A DNA stretch of 21,857 bases. Origin: Palsa-147 sp036513895 (lineage in GTDB: Bacteria > Acidobacteriota > Terriglobia > Acidiferrales > UBA7541). Positions 1-9,100 of this stretch are shown here, piece by piece. The translations under genes and the position numbers were made by a program. The notes under the pieces are model-generated. The model did no database searches and had not been told where the DNA came from. It was given only the letters and a program-made list of their open reading frames with translations. The number at the start of each line of letters is the position of its first letter. Within the stretch, counting starts at the first letter, position 1. The DNA is taken from contig DATBYF010000102.1 in the NCBI GenBank assembly GCA_036513895.1, positions 1 through 21,857 on the forward strand, in the 5' to 3' direction.

Positions 1-88
1 CACAAACTTCACCCGTTGCTCACCCACATCCGTCCTCGCCCATGGCATCGTCCCGAGCCTCCACGGCCCGGAACTTTACCTAATCCAG

Positions 89-133
89 GTGTAACGGATG
101 TCCTGTCACAATGTGTAACGGATGTCATGTCAC
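89..133. repeat. 21-bp direct repeat, possible insertion-sequence end
   Basis: Two copies of a 21-bp unit beginning GTGTAACGGATGTC lie at 89-109 and 113-133, 24 bp apart, with 20 of 21 positions identical (C/A difference). Short direct repeats of this kind occur at the ends of some insertion sequences, for example the IS21 family. The bases before them (1-88) contain a short open frame running in from the window edge that stops at 92-94 and that I do not recognise. No transposase can be identified inside the window, so the mobile-element reading is only a suggestion. Confidence 0.4.
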
Positions 134-231
134 CGAACAGCGAGCAGCGCCCCTACGAACCTAAATCTACCGCAAAAGCAAAGGCGGGCGTAGCCCTTTG
201 CGTTCCAAGTGATGAGACTTCGGGAGGAGAT

Positions 232-816
232 ATGAAGGCTATTTCATTTTTGTCGTGCGCTCTGATGCTATGCGTCGCAACCGTGGCTTTGTCGCAATCG
301 GAGATGCGAAAGGCGGAGGGGCAGAACGCTGTCGCGCAGGAGACGTCCGCTCAGACGGCGTTTGCGCGAATGAAGGCGCTGGCGGGAAGTTGGAAAGGGA
401 CGGCGGCGATGGGAGCGGGGCCTGGAGCGATGTCGGCGCCGGTGCGCGTGACGATGCGCGTTACTTCGGGGGGCGATGCGCTTTTGCATGAGATGATGCC
501 GGAAGGAAGAACCGCTGACCCGAGCAATGGTGATGACGATCCACTCACGATGATGTACATCGAGGGCGATCGGCTGATGCTTACGCATTATTGCGACAGC
601 AGGAAGAATCGGCCGCGGATGGTGGGCACGTTGTCGCCAGACGGGAAGACTGTGGAATTTGATTTTCTCGATGTGTCGGGCGGAACGAAGTATGGGCATA
701 TGCACCATGCGGTGTTTACGATTATTGATGCCGATCATCACACCGAGGATTGGACGTATGTGTCGCCGGAGAATAAGGCGGACCATGCGCATATTGATCT
801 TGTGCGGGTGAAGTGA
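232..816 (+). CDS. Small exported protein of unknown function (lipocalin-like/DUF1579-like)
   Basis: The product has 194 residues. ATG 232 is chosen because GGGAGGAG lies just upstream (222-229) and because a signal peptide starts exactly there: residues 1-21 are a short basic start followed by a hydrophobic core ending near Ala-Leu-Ser. The open frame extends upstream to 16, but that extension is Pro/Arg-rich, has no ribosome site and runs through the direct repeat. The mature part has a FARMKALAGSWKG segment, a DRLMLTHYC segment and many Met and His residues. This resembles small secreted proteins common in Acidobacteriota that I would place near DUF1579 or lipocalin-like beta-barrels. No catalytic motif is visible and the function is unknown. 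A small hairpin (178-184 with 195-201) lies in the leader. The gene stands alone and is followed by a terminator-like hairpin. Confidence 0.75.
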   Translation: MKAISFLSCALMLCVATVALSQSEMRKAEGQNAVAQETSAQTAFARMKALAGSWKGTAAMGAGPGAMSAPVRVTMRVTSGGDALLHEMMPEGRTADPSNGDDDPLTMMYIEGDRLMLTHYCDSRKNRPRMVGTLSPDGKTVEFDFLDVSGGTKYGHMHHAVFTIIDADHHTEDWTYVSPENKADHAHIDLVRVK

Positions 817-829
817 GAACACCGAAGAA

Positions 830-857
830 CCGCACCCTTACAAATCAAAGGGTGCGG
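830..857 (+). terminator. Hairpin terminator after the first gene
   Basis: A perfect 10-bp stem, CCGCACCCTT (830-839) with AAGGGTGCGG (848-857), has an 8-nt loop and lies 14 nt after the stop at 816. No T-tract follows, so it may be a weak terminator or a mobile hairpin repeat rather than a classical intrinsic terminator. Confidence 0.5.
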
Positions 858-927
858 CACCCTCAAACCAACCTATAGAAGCTAAGCAGAATCGCGGGCA
901 GCACGTCCGCACCACGAGAAAAATGCA

Positions 928-985
928 AAGTCAAAAACGCCGGCAGTATGCCCTTCGAAAGCTCAGGGCAGGCCGGCGCGACGAA
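928..985. repeat. Dispersed 58-bp hairpin repeat, copy 1
   Basis: This stretch matches 5967-6024 at 55 of 58 positions. Its core is an imperfect palindrome: GCCGG and TGCCC on the left pair with GGGCA and CCGGC on the right around TTCGAAAGCTCA. The core resembles the CCTTCGACAAGCTCAGG type of intergenic repeat found in many bacteria. It lies in the 258-bp gap (817-1074) before ispG, which holds no gene that I can see. Confidence 0.8.
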
Positions 986-1052
986 TTGGCGCTTTGCGCG
1001 CAATCTGGACATGTGCGACTACGGTGGCTGGTCAGCATCTAATCTATTCGTA

Positions 1053-1058
1053 TAGAAT
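1053..1058 (+). promoter_or_regulatory. Possible -10 element for ispG
   Basis: TAGAAT (5 of 6 to consensus) lies 16 nt before the GTG start. No good -35 sits 16-18 nt upstream, and transcription from it would leave a leader of only about 10 nt, so this is a tentative call. Confidence 0.25.
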
Positions 1059-1074
1059 GAAATGAGCGGCAGAG

Positions 1075-2376
1075 GTGACTGGATTGGGTTTGCGCGGGCA
1101 TAAGACTGTTGGCGTTAAGGTGGGCAAGATCATGGTGGGCGGTGGTGCGCCTATTGTGGTTCAGTCTATGACGAACACCGATACCGTGGATGTGGCTTCG
1201 ACTGTGCGGCAGTGTTTGGAATTGGCGCAGGCTGGATCGGAGCTGGTGCGGATTACCGTGAATATTCCGGAGGCCGCGGCGGCGGTGCCGGAGATTAAGC
1301 GGCAATTGCTGGATGCCGGTTGCGATGCGCCGATTATCGGCGACTTCCATTACAACGGGCATGTGCTGCTGACCAAGTATCCGAAATGCGCGAAGGCGCT
1401 CGACAAGTACCGGATCAATCCGGGCAACGTGGGGCATGGGCAGCGGCGGGACGAGCAATTCTCGACGATTTGCAAAGTGGCGCGGGATTACGGCAAGCCG
1501 GTGCGCATCGGCGTGAATGGCGGGTCGCTCAATCAAGAGTTGGTGATGGAGAAGATGCAGGAGAACACCGACAAGGACCTGGGGCGCACGTCGGAAGAAA
1601 TTATCAACGAGTGCATGGTGCTTTCCGCGCTGCAATCGACCGAACTGGCGATTGAGAATGGATTGCGGAAGGATCAGATTATTATTTCGTGCAAAGTTTC
1701 GCGGCCGAATGATTTGATCGCGATTTATCGCGATCTCGCGGCGCGCACCGATCAGCCGCTGCATCTGGGATTGACGGAAGCGGGGATGGGCGCGAAGGGA
1801 TTGGTTTGGTCGTCGGCTTCGATGGGCGTGCTGTTGAGCGAAGGCATCGGGGATACGATTCGAATTTCGCTGACGCCGCGGCCGGGCGGAGATCGCCGCG
1901 ATGAGGTTTATGCGGCGTGCGAATTGCTGCAGGCGCTGGGGCTGCGATCGTTTGCGCCGAGCGTGACGGCGTGCCCCGGATGCGGGCGGACGACGAGTTC
2001 GACATTTCAGGAATTGGCCGAGAGCATTCAGAGTTACATCCGCGACAAAATGCCGGAGTGGAAGAAGGATTATACGGGCGTCGAGGAGCTGAAGCTGGCG
2101 GTGATGGGCTGCATCGTGAATGGCCCCGGCGAATCGAAGGCCGCGAATATCGGGATTAGTTTGCCGGGCACGGGCGAAGAGCCGAGCTGCCCGGTTTATA
2201 TTGATGGGCAGAAATTTGTGACGCTGAAGGGCAATTACGATCAGCTTTCGGCGGCGTTTCAGAAGCTGGTGGACGATTACGTGGCGACGAAATATTCGAA
2301 GCGCGATCCTGAGGCAGTGATTGCCGAATCGAGCGTCCCGCATGCAGCCGCCTCGCCCCTTCGCGTCATCGCGTAA
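1075..2376 (+). CDS. ispG: 4-hydroxy-3-methylbut-2-en-1-yl diphosphate synthase (IspG/GcpE)
   Basis: This cytoplasmic iron-sulfur enzyme of the MEP pathway converts 2-C-methyl-D-erythritol 2,4-cyclodiphosphate to HMBPP for isoprenoid synthesis. The product has 433 residues, within the longer bacterial form (E. coli IspG is about 370). The family signature GGGAPIVVQSMTNTDT lies near residues 21-36, followed by the TIM-barrel part. The C-terminal cluster domain has CPGCGRT with C300 and C303, and GCIVNGPGE with C346 and E353. These match the three Cys and one Glu that hold the 4Fe-4S cluster in E. coli IspG, with the same seven-residue Cys-Glu spacing. GTG 1075 is the only plausible start close to the conserved N-terminus; a weak purine run (AGAG) precedes it. 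The 3' end overlaps the next gene by 35 nt, which suggests translational coupling. All key residues are present. Confidence 0.96.
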   Translation: MTGLGLRGHKTVGVKVGKIMVGGGAPIVVQSMTNTDTVDVASTVRQCLELAQAGSELVRITVNIPEAAAAVPEIKRQLLDAGCDAPIIGDFHYNGHVLLTKYPKCAKALDKYRINPGNVGHGQRRDEQFSTICKVARDYGKPVRIGVNGGSLNQELVMEKMQENTDKDLGRTSEEIINECMVLSALQSTELAIENGLRKDQIIISCKVSRPNDLIAIYRDLAARTDQPLHLGLTEAGMGAKGLVWSSASMGVLLSEGIGDTIRISLTPRPGGDRRDEVYAACELLQALGLRSFAPSVTACPGCGRTTSSTFQELAESIQSYIRDKMPEWKKDYTGVEELKLAVMGCIVNGPGESKAANIGISLPGTGEEPSCPVYIDGQKFVTLKGNYDQLSAAFQKLVDDYVATKYSKRDPEAVIAESSVPHAAASPLRVIA

Positions 2377-5300
2377 CTCACAAGCGCCTTACGCGCCTGC
2401 AGACGAACCTCCCGAAAGATCAGGTAGAACTTGCCTTCCGCCGCAATCTTCCAGCATCGGATTTTGGTCGCTTATCGTTACGCAGTTTCAGACGGCGTTT
2501 AACGATAATGCGCTGAAGTTTCTTGTCATTTACATCATCGTTGCGATTCATTTTTCGCGAGCGCAACGCGAGCTGCTTATCTCCGTTGTGGGCGCGCTGT
2601 TCGCGCTTCCCTTCATTTTCTTTTCGTTGACGGGCGGTTATTTCGCCGACAAATACAGCAAACGCAGCGTGACGATATGGACGAAGTTTCTCGAGATCGC
2701 GGTGATGGTGTTTGCGATTTTCGCGCTGCTGATTCACAGCTTGCCGCTGGAGTGCGCGAGCGTGTTTTTGATCAGCTCGGAGGCGGCGCTGTTTGGGCCG
2801 TCGAAATATGGATTGCTGCCGGAGTTGCTGCCGGAGGCGCGGCTTTCGTGGGGGAACGGGATTATCGAGCTGGGGACGTTCGTCGCTTCCATCGCGGGGA
2901 CGATGGTGAGCGGAATTCTGGCGATGCGTTATCACGACCGCGAGTATGCGGCGGGATTGATTTTGCTTTGCGCGACGTTTGCAGGATTGGCGGCGAGCTT
3001 TGGGATTTCGCGCGTTCCTGCGGCTGATCCAGGGCGACAATTTCGGTGGAATGTTTTTGGCGAGCTTTGGTGCCAGACGAAGATTATTGGGGCCGATCGC
3101 GTGCTGACGTGGGCGGTCCTCGGCAACTCTTATCTTTTCTTTCTCGCGGCGCTGCTGCAATTCACCATCATTATTTTTGGGCATGATGTGCTGCGGGTGA
3201 ATGACGAGCACATCGCTTACCTGCAGGCCGCGGTGGCGCTGGGAATCGGGATCGGCAGCGTGGCGGCGGGATATCTTTCGGGAGGAAAAATCGAGTATGG
3301 GCTGATTCCGCTTGGGGCCGTGGGAATGACGGTGTTTGGCGCGTTCTTATACAGGCCCGGGCAGACGATGTGGACTACCGCGATTCATTTGGCGCTGCTT
3401 GGATTTTTCGGCGGATTTTTTATCGTGCCGATGGGCGCGCTGATTCAACACAGGCCGGCGCCGGAACAGAAAGGCGGCGTGATTGCGGCGGCGAATTTGT
3501 ATTCGTTTGTGGGGATTTTTCTCGCGGCGGGGGCTTATTTAGTTTTTTCGGGAGTGTTTCGGCAGACGGCACCGGGAATTTTCCTCGACGGAGCGGCGCT
3601 TACCGCGCTTGCGACCGTGGTCGCGGTCTGGATGCTGCCGGATTCGATGCTGCGGCTGGTGCTGTGGATGGCGACGCATTCGATTTACCGGATTCACGTG
3701 AACGGGCGCGAGAATATGCCGGTGCGGGGCGGGGCGCTATTTGTGGCGAATCATATTTCGCTGGTGGATGCGCTGCTGCTGATTGCTTCGACGGATCGGG
3801 CAATTCGATTTTTGATATTTGAGGATATTTACAATCATCCGGTGATCAAGCCGTTTGCGAAATTGATGCATGCGATACCGGTGTCATCGCAGCAGCGGCC
3901 GCGCGAGTTGGTGGCCGCGCTGCATCAGGCGAGCGAGGCGATTCGCGGCGGCGAGATTGTTTGCATTTTTGCCGAGGGGCAGATTACGCGCATCGGGAAT
4001 TTGCTCCCGTTCCGGCGGGGATTTGAGCGGGTGATGAAGGGCGTGGACGCGCCGATTGTGCCGGTGTGCCTCGATGGAGTTTGGGGCAGCATCTTTAGTT
4101 TCGAGAAAGGGCGATTTCTGTGGAAGCTGCCGCGACGATTTCCGTATCCGGTTTCGGTGAGCTTCGGCAAGCCGCTGGCTTCGACGGCGACGGTGTTCGA
4201 AGTGCGACAGGCGGTGCAGGATTTGCAGAGCGACGCGTTTCAGTACCGGCGGCGATGGCTGCAAACGCTTGGGAAATCGCTGGTGCGAACGGCGCACCGG
4301 CACCCGGCGCGATTTGCGATGGCGGACATGCGCAGACCGCGCGTGAAATGGGGCGCGGCGCTGCTGAGCTCGATATTTTTGGCGCGGCGATTGCGGAAAT
4401 TGTGGGCGGGGCAGGAAATGGTAGGGATTTTGCTGCCGCCGTCGGTGCCGGGCGCGTATGTGAACTTCGCGGCGGTCCTTTGCGGGAAGATTCCCGTGAA
4501 TTTGAATTATACGGCGTCGAACGAGACGCTGGCTTCGTGCGCCGAGCAGTGCAAGCTTGAAACGGTGATTACGACGCAGCTGCTGCTCGATCGTTTGCCG
4601 GTGAAGGTGCCGGGACGAACGATTTTGATTGAGGATGTGGCGGCGAAGCCTGGGTTTGGTGAGCGGCTGGTTGCACTTTTGCTTTGGGCGCTTCCTGCGT
4701 CGCTGCTCGAGCGCTTGCTTAGCGGCAAGCGGCTGGCGAGGCTCGATGATCTGGCGACGATTATTTTTTCGAGCGGAAGTACGGGCGATCCTAAGGGCGT
4801 GATGCTGACGCATTTCAATATCGCGTCGAACATTGCGCAGATGGATCAGACGTTCATGCTGAACCGGCATGACGCCCTACTTGGCGTGCTGCCGTTTTTT
4901 CATTCGTTCGGATTTACCGTGACGATTTGGCTGCCGGCGGTGCTGGGGGTTGGCGTGGCGTACCATCCGAGCCCGATTGATGTTGGCGCGGTGGGGACGC
5001 TGGTGCGGGAGTATCGGGTGACGTTTCTCGTTTCGACTCCCACGTTTTTGCAGCACTACATTCGCAAAGTTTTGCCGGAGGATTTTGGGAGCTTGCAATT
5101 CGTGTTGGTGGGCGCAGAGAAATTGCCGGAGCGAGTGTCGCTCGCGTTTGAAGATCGATTCGGAGTGCGGCCGCTCGAGGGTTATGGATGCACGGAATGC
5201 TCGCCGGTAGTTGCGGTGAATACGAAGGATTATCGGGCGCCGGGATTTCGGCAAGTGGGGGCGAAGAGAGGGCGGATTGGGCATCCCTTGCCGGGGATTA

Positions 5301-5860
5301 CCGTGCGAATCATTGATCCAGAGACGCGCTCGCCGCGCGATGCTCCAGAGACGCGGACGGAGTTGCCGCTTGATGCGGCTGGATTGTTAATCGTTCGCGG
5401 GCCGAATGTAATGAAGGGATACCTTGGCAAGCCGGAAAAGACGGCGGAAGTGCTACACGATGGCTGGTATACGACCGGGGATATCGCGACGCTGGATGAA
5501 GATGGGTTTCTGACGATTACGGACCGGTTGAGCAGGTTCAGCAAGATTGGCGGCGAGATGGTGCCGCACATCAAGATCGAGGAAAGGCTGCATGAGATTG
5601 CGGGGTTGACGGAGATGTCGTTTGTCGTGACCGGCGTGCCAGATGGGAAGAAGGGGGAGCGGCTGGTGGTGCTGCATACGCTTTCTGGGGAAGAGTTGAA
5701 GCCGGTGCTTGAAAAATTATCGCAGGCGGATTTGCCTAATTTGTGGATTCCGCGGGCGAATCAGTTTTTTCATGTTGAGGAGTTCCCGCATTTGGGTACG
5801 GGGAAATTGGATTTGCGGCGGTTGCGGGAGATTGCGATGGAGTTTTCGGGGATGGAGTAG
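2342..5860 (+). CDS. aas: LplT-Aas fusion: lysophospholipid transporter, PlsC-type acyltransferase and acyl-ACP synthetase
   Basis: The 1172-residue protein joins three modules. Residues 40 to about 440 are an MFS transporter of the LplT type, starting GFWSLIVTQFQ with an AFNDNALKF motif. Residues 455-640 are a PlsC acyltransferase with H471 and D476 (HX4D) and an E545-G-Q-I-T-R550 motif. Residues 650-1172 are an AMP-forming adenylating domain with phosphate loop SSGSTGDPKG (810-819), YGCTE (948-952), TGD (1045-1047) and the C-terminal lysine K1155 in TGKLDLRR. In E. coli, LplT flips lysophosphatidylethanolamine into the inner leaflet and Aas re-acylates it using acyl-ACP; here both lie in one chain. 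ATG 2342 lies inside ispG; an in-frame TTG at 2321 is less likely. No strong ribosome site is seen, so translation probably couples to ispG. The domain reading is firm; the exact lipid substrate is inferred. Confidence 0.92.
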   Translation: MQPPRPFASSRNSQAPYAPADEPPERSGRTCLPPQSSSIGFWSLIVTQFQTAFNDNALKFLVIYIIVAIHFSRAQRELLISVVGALFALPFIFFSLTGGYFADKYSKRSVTIWTKFLEIAVMVFAIFALLIHSLPLECASVFLISSEAALFGPSKYGLLPELLPEARLSWGNGIIELGTFVASIAGTMVSGILAMRYHDREYAAGLILLCATFAGLAASFGISRVPAADPGRQFRWNVFGELWCQTKIIGADRVLTWAVLGNSYLFFLAALLQFTIIIFGHDVLRVNDEHIAYLQAAVALGIGIGSVAAGYLSGGKIEYGLIPLGAVGMTVFGAFLYRPGQTMWTTAIHLALLGFFGGFFIVPMGALIQHRPAPEQKGGVIAAANLYSFVGIFLAAGAYLVFSGVFRQTAPGIFLDGAALTALATVVAVWMLPDSMLRLVLWMATHSIYRIHVNGRENMPVRGGALFVANHISLVDALLLIASTDRAIRFLIFEDIYNHPVIKPFAKLMHAIPVSSQQRPRELVAALHQASEAIRGGEIVCIFAEGQITRIGNLLPFRRGFERVMKGVDAPIVPVCLDGVWGSIFSFEKGRFLWKLPRRFPYPVSVSFGKPLASTATVFEVRQAVQDLQSDAFQYRRRWLQTLGKSLVRTAHRHPARFAMADMRRPRVKWGAALLSSIFLARRLRKLWAGQEMVGILLPPSVPGAYVNFAAVLCGKIPVNLNYTASNETLASCAEQCKLETVITTQLLLDRLPVKVPGRTILIEDVAAKPGFGERLVALLLWALPASLLERLLSGKRLARLDDLATIIFSSGSTGDPKGVMLTHFNIASNIAQMDQTFMLNRHDALLGVLPFFHSFGFTVTIWLPAVLGVGVAYHPSPIDVGAVGTLVREYRVTFLVSTPTFLQHYIRKVLPEDFGSLQFVLVGAEKLPERVSLAFEDRFGVRPLEGYGCTECSPVVAVNTKDYRAPGFRQVGAKRGRIGHPLPGITVRIIDPETRSPRDAPETRTELPLDAAGLLIVRGPNVMKGYLGKPEKTAEVLHDGWYTTGDIATLDEDGFLTITDRLSRFSKIGGEMVPHIKIEERLHEIAGLTEMSFVVTGVPDGKKGERLVVLHTLSGEELKPVLEKLSQADLPNLWIPRANQFFHVEEFPHLGTGKLDLRRLREIAMEFSGME

Positions 5861-5900
5861 ATCGGCGGAATTAGCACTCAGGAGTTGAGGAGTATCCTCA

Positions 5901-5954
5901 GCGGCGGAAGCCGCGAATTGTGGCTGTCGTTTATGTCGGAGCTGAAGCTCCGAC
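5901..5954. repeat. Two adjacent REP-like hairpins
   Basis: The first hairpin is GCGGC-GGAA-GCCGC (5901-5914). The second is GTCGGAGCT-GA-AGCTCCGAC (5935-5954), a perfect 9-bp stem on a 2-nt loop. Both lie in the 285-bp gap between the converging genes ending at 5860 and 6146. They could act as bidirectional terminators or be members of a dispersed repeat family. No gene is seen in this gap. Confidence 0.6.
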
Positions 5955-5966
5955 CGCCTGAAGAGT

Positions 5967-6024
5967 AAGTCAAAAACGGCGGCATGATGCCCTTCGAAAG
6001 CTCAGGGCAGGCCGGCGCGACGAA
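5967..6024. repeat. Dispersed 58-bp hairpin repeat, copy 2
   Basis: This is the second copy of the element at 928-985, in the same orientation, with three substitutions and no gaps. The palindromic core TGCCC...GGGCA is unchanged. The two copies flank the ispG-aas pair. Confidence 0.8.
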
Positions 6025-6088
6025 CTGCGGTACACCCTTCGAAGTTTGAGAATTTAGAATTTCAAAAGAGAAATGCAGATTCCTCGTC

Positions 6089-6105
6089 GGACCCTCGTCG
6101 GGTCC
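6089..6105. terminator. Short hairpin between converging genes
   Basis: GGACCC (6089-6094) pairs with GGGTCC (6100-6105) across the 5-nt loop TCGTC, inside a run of TCGTCGG/TCCTCGG repeats. It lies 41 nt beyond the minus-strand stop at 6146. It has no clear T-tract, so termination is a guess. Confidence 0.35.
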
Positions 6106-6145
6106 TCCTCGGAGTGACACGCTTCACTTTTTCAAAGCATCTCCA

Positions 6146-9100
6146 CTAATCAATCGTCAGGACGACTACTACGAAGTGGGTTTGGCCGCCGGGGGTGGCG
6201 GTGCCTGTGATTTGCAGGTTGTATGCGCCGGCTGGCGTACCTGGGGGGCCGCTGCTGCATCCGGCTATCAGCAGGCACACGAGCGCTGCGGCGCCGAAAC
6301 TGAGGCGCAGCGAGCGCCTGTGCGTCATCGCCAAACCAGCGATAGTCATAAACGCCAGCACGATCAGTGCACCCTCCCCGCCGAATTTCCCCGATGGAGA
6401 ACCGTGCGCGGCGCCTGTCTTTATAGACGATGCGACCGTGATGGTTCCGATAGAAGATTCCGCGTCCGCACCGTCAAGCGTAACTGTGTTTGGCGCGAGG
6501 GCGCACGTAACGCCTGCGGGCGCCCCGAGGCAGGATAGGCCGACCGTCTGGGTGGATTCATCAACGGGAGTGACAGTGACGGTGAAGGTTGTTGTATTGC
6601 CATCGCTGAGTGCCGTGGGAGTCGTCGCGGAAATCGTGAAATCAAGATAGCCGTTGCCAGTAAGGGGCACGACTTGCGGACTGCTTGGATCGCCATCCGA
6701 GAACATGAGCGTAGCACTGGCGGCGCCGAGCGATACGGGAGTGAAATTCACGGTGACGGTGCAACTGGCGCCCGGCTGCAATGTGATTGTTGCCGCGGGC
6801 GTGCCGCAGTTGGAGGCAATTTGAAATTCAGACGCGTTGACGCCGGAAAGAGCGGGCGCTGGCGAAAGCGTTAGAGGCGCGGACGAATTGTTCGTGAAAG
6901 TGACGAGCTGCGCTGGGCCGGATTTGTTCAGCAATATATTGCCGAAATCGATTGAACTTGGAGCGATTCCGATAACGGCGTTGGCGGCGAGCTTAGCCAC
7001 GAAGCCGTTGGTTTGACCACTCGCGGCCGTGAAATTCGGACGGAGAACGCCGGTGGTGGTCGGGAAATCGGAGGAGGAAGTTCTGCCGGCGACGTAGGCA
7101 GCGCCGTTTGGATCGAGCGCGATGCCCTGGCCAGCGTCACCGAGGGCATTGCTGCCTCCGAGATAAGTGGAGTAGAGAAACGCGGTGCCCGTGGCGTTCA
7201 AGCGCGTGACGAACGCGTTTCCGCCTGCGCTTTTTAAGGTTGTCTGCAGGGCGCCCAGCGTTACCGGGAAATCGGCCGACAACGTGGTACCGGTGACGTT
7301 GGCGTCTCCCGAGACGTCCACGGCAATTCCGCGCCCAACGTCGGCCACGGCGGCGTTATTGCTGCCACCGAGAAATGTGGAATAAACGAGGCCCGCGGCG
7401 CCGCTGGTGCCCGGCGATATTTTGGCGACGAAGGCGTGGCCGCCCGTTCCTGTCAGCGTGCTCTGCGCCCCGCCCGCGGTAATCGGAAAATCGGGAGCGG
7501 AAGTGAGGCCGGTCAGGTAGACATTGTTGCTGGGATCAAGAGCGATGCCGAAACCGAGCCCGCCGTCGGCGGTCGAGCCGCCAAGAAAAGTCGAATATAC
7601 AAATGACACGCCGCCCGTTTTGATTTCAGTGAAAAATGCGTTGAAACCAGTTCCCTTGAGGGCGGTTTGATAGGCGCCGCTGGTTGTTGGAAAATCCGCG
7701 GAAGATGTCGCTCCGGTTACGTAGGCGTCGCCAGAGGAATCCACTGCGATTGCGGCGCCGCTTTCGCCAGCGGTGCCTGAGCCGCCGAGATAGGTGGAAT
7801 AGACGAGCGACGCACCACCAGCGCTGAATTCCGTGACGAATCCGGCGCTGGTTGCGTTATTGAGCGTGCCTTGCAGCGCGTTTTGAACGGGAAAGTCCGC
7901 GGAAGTGGTCTTCCCGGTGACGTACGCTGAGTTATTCGAATCAACTGCGATTCCACTTCCGACATCGCCGGCAGCTCCGCTGCCGCCGAGATACGTTGAG
8001 TAAAGGAGCGCGGAGCCCGTCGAATTCAATTCGGTGACAAATGCATCGCCGACAGGATTTTTGAGTGTCGATTGGAACGCGTTGGATATCGGAAAGTTGG
8101 CCGAATCGGTGCTGCCAGTGACGTAGGCATCGCCTTGCGAGTCGATGGCGATGGCCATTCCCTGATCGCCATTCGTTCCGCTGGCGTTTGTGCCGCCAAG
8201 ATAGGTGGAGTAAACGAGCGCGCTACCGGTGGGATTCAATTCGGTGACGAACGCGTTTGTTGCTCCGCGGAGCGATGTCTGTGAGGCTCCGGACGTGGTC
8301 GGGAAATCCGCTGAACTCGTTCTTCCCGTGATGAAGGCGTCGCCGTTCGAGTCCACGGCGATGGCGTTGGCGGTGTCCGAAGTCGTGCCGCCGAGAAATG
8401 TCGAATATTGAAGTACAGGATCAATGATGAGTTCGCGATTGCGGTCGTATGAACCGAGGCGCAGGCCGACTTCATCGGCGCTGGCGAGGAAATAGCCGCC
8501 GTCCACCTGTCTCTCGGTGTCGCGGTCGCGCTGATAGATTCGCGGGCGTTTCAACTGTACTTCGCGACCGGCGGTCTTCATGACGAGATCGCCGTTGGGC
8601 GAAATTGAAACGCGGTCCGCGCCGGCGATTTTCAAACGAATGCGCCCGGCATCCGCGCCGGAAGCGACGACGAAATCGTATTCGAGTGAGCGGTGGCTGC
8701 CGTAGTAAACGACGTCCACACCCGGATAGATTCCGTGGTAATTCACTTTGGAATAGGCGGGGACATTCGTGTGCCAGTTGCGAGGATCATTTCCGATGAA
8801 ATAATTGCTTTTCCCAGGTAGCGGCTCAAGGCCGCGCACCTCGGCGCTGGTGTTTGCGTCTTCAAGTGACATGCGCAAAGCGCGCTGCGTTATCTGATTA
8901 GCGCGAAGGGTAAGCACGGCATCCGTCGGCGTCAAAAAAAGAGTGGAATCAGCGCCGCGAGAAATAAATTTGACTTGGGGATCGGTCTGGCCAAGATTGG
9001 CTTCGAAGCCAAGGGGCAGCTCACCGTACATTTTTGCGAAGGTAGCCGCCGAAGTTCGCGGCTGCACGCACGCGGCTCCCGCCGGACGCGCGAGCACGTT

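Noticed and set aside
16..231. N-terminal extension of the first gene
   Set aside because: No ribosome site, Pro/Arg-rich, crosses the direct repeat; the signal peptide and AGGAG support ATG 232.
1039..2343. 434-codon open frame on the minus strand across ispG
   Set aside because: It is antisense to a gene with all catalytic residues intact, is very rich in Arg, His and Gln, and matches no family. It results from the codon bias of ispG.
3884..4870. 328-codon minus-strand open frame inside the LplT-Aas fusion
   Set aside because: Low-complexity Arg/His/Gln-rich translation antisense to conserved acyltransferase and adenylating domains.
7000..8420. Regular repeats that could be taken for a CRISPR or DNA tandem array
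   Set aside because: The period of about 200 bp, the diverged units and the intact reading frame show these are the seven SBBP protein repeats.
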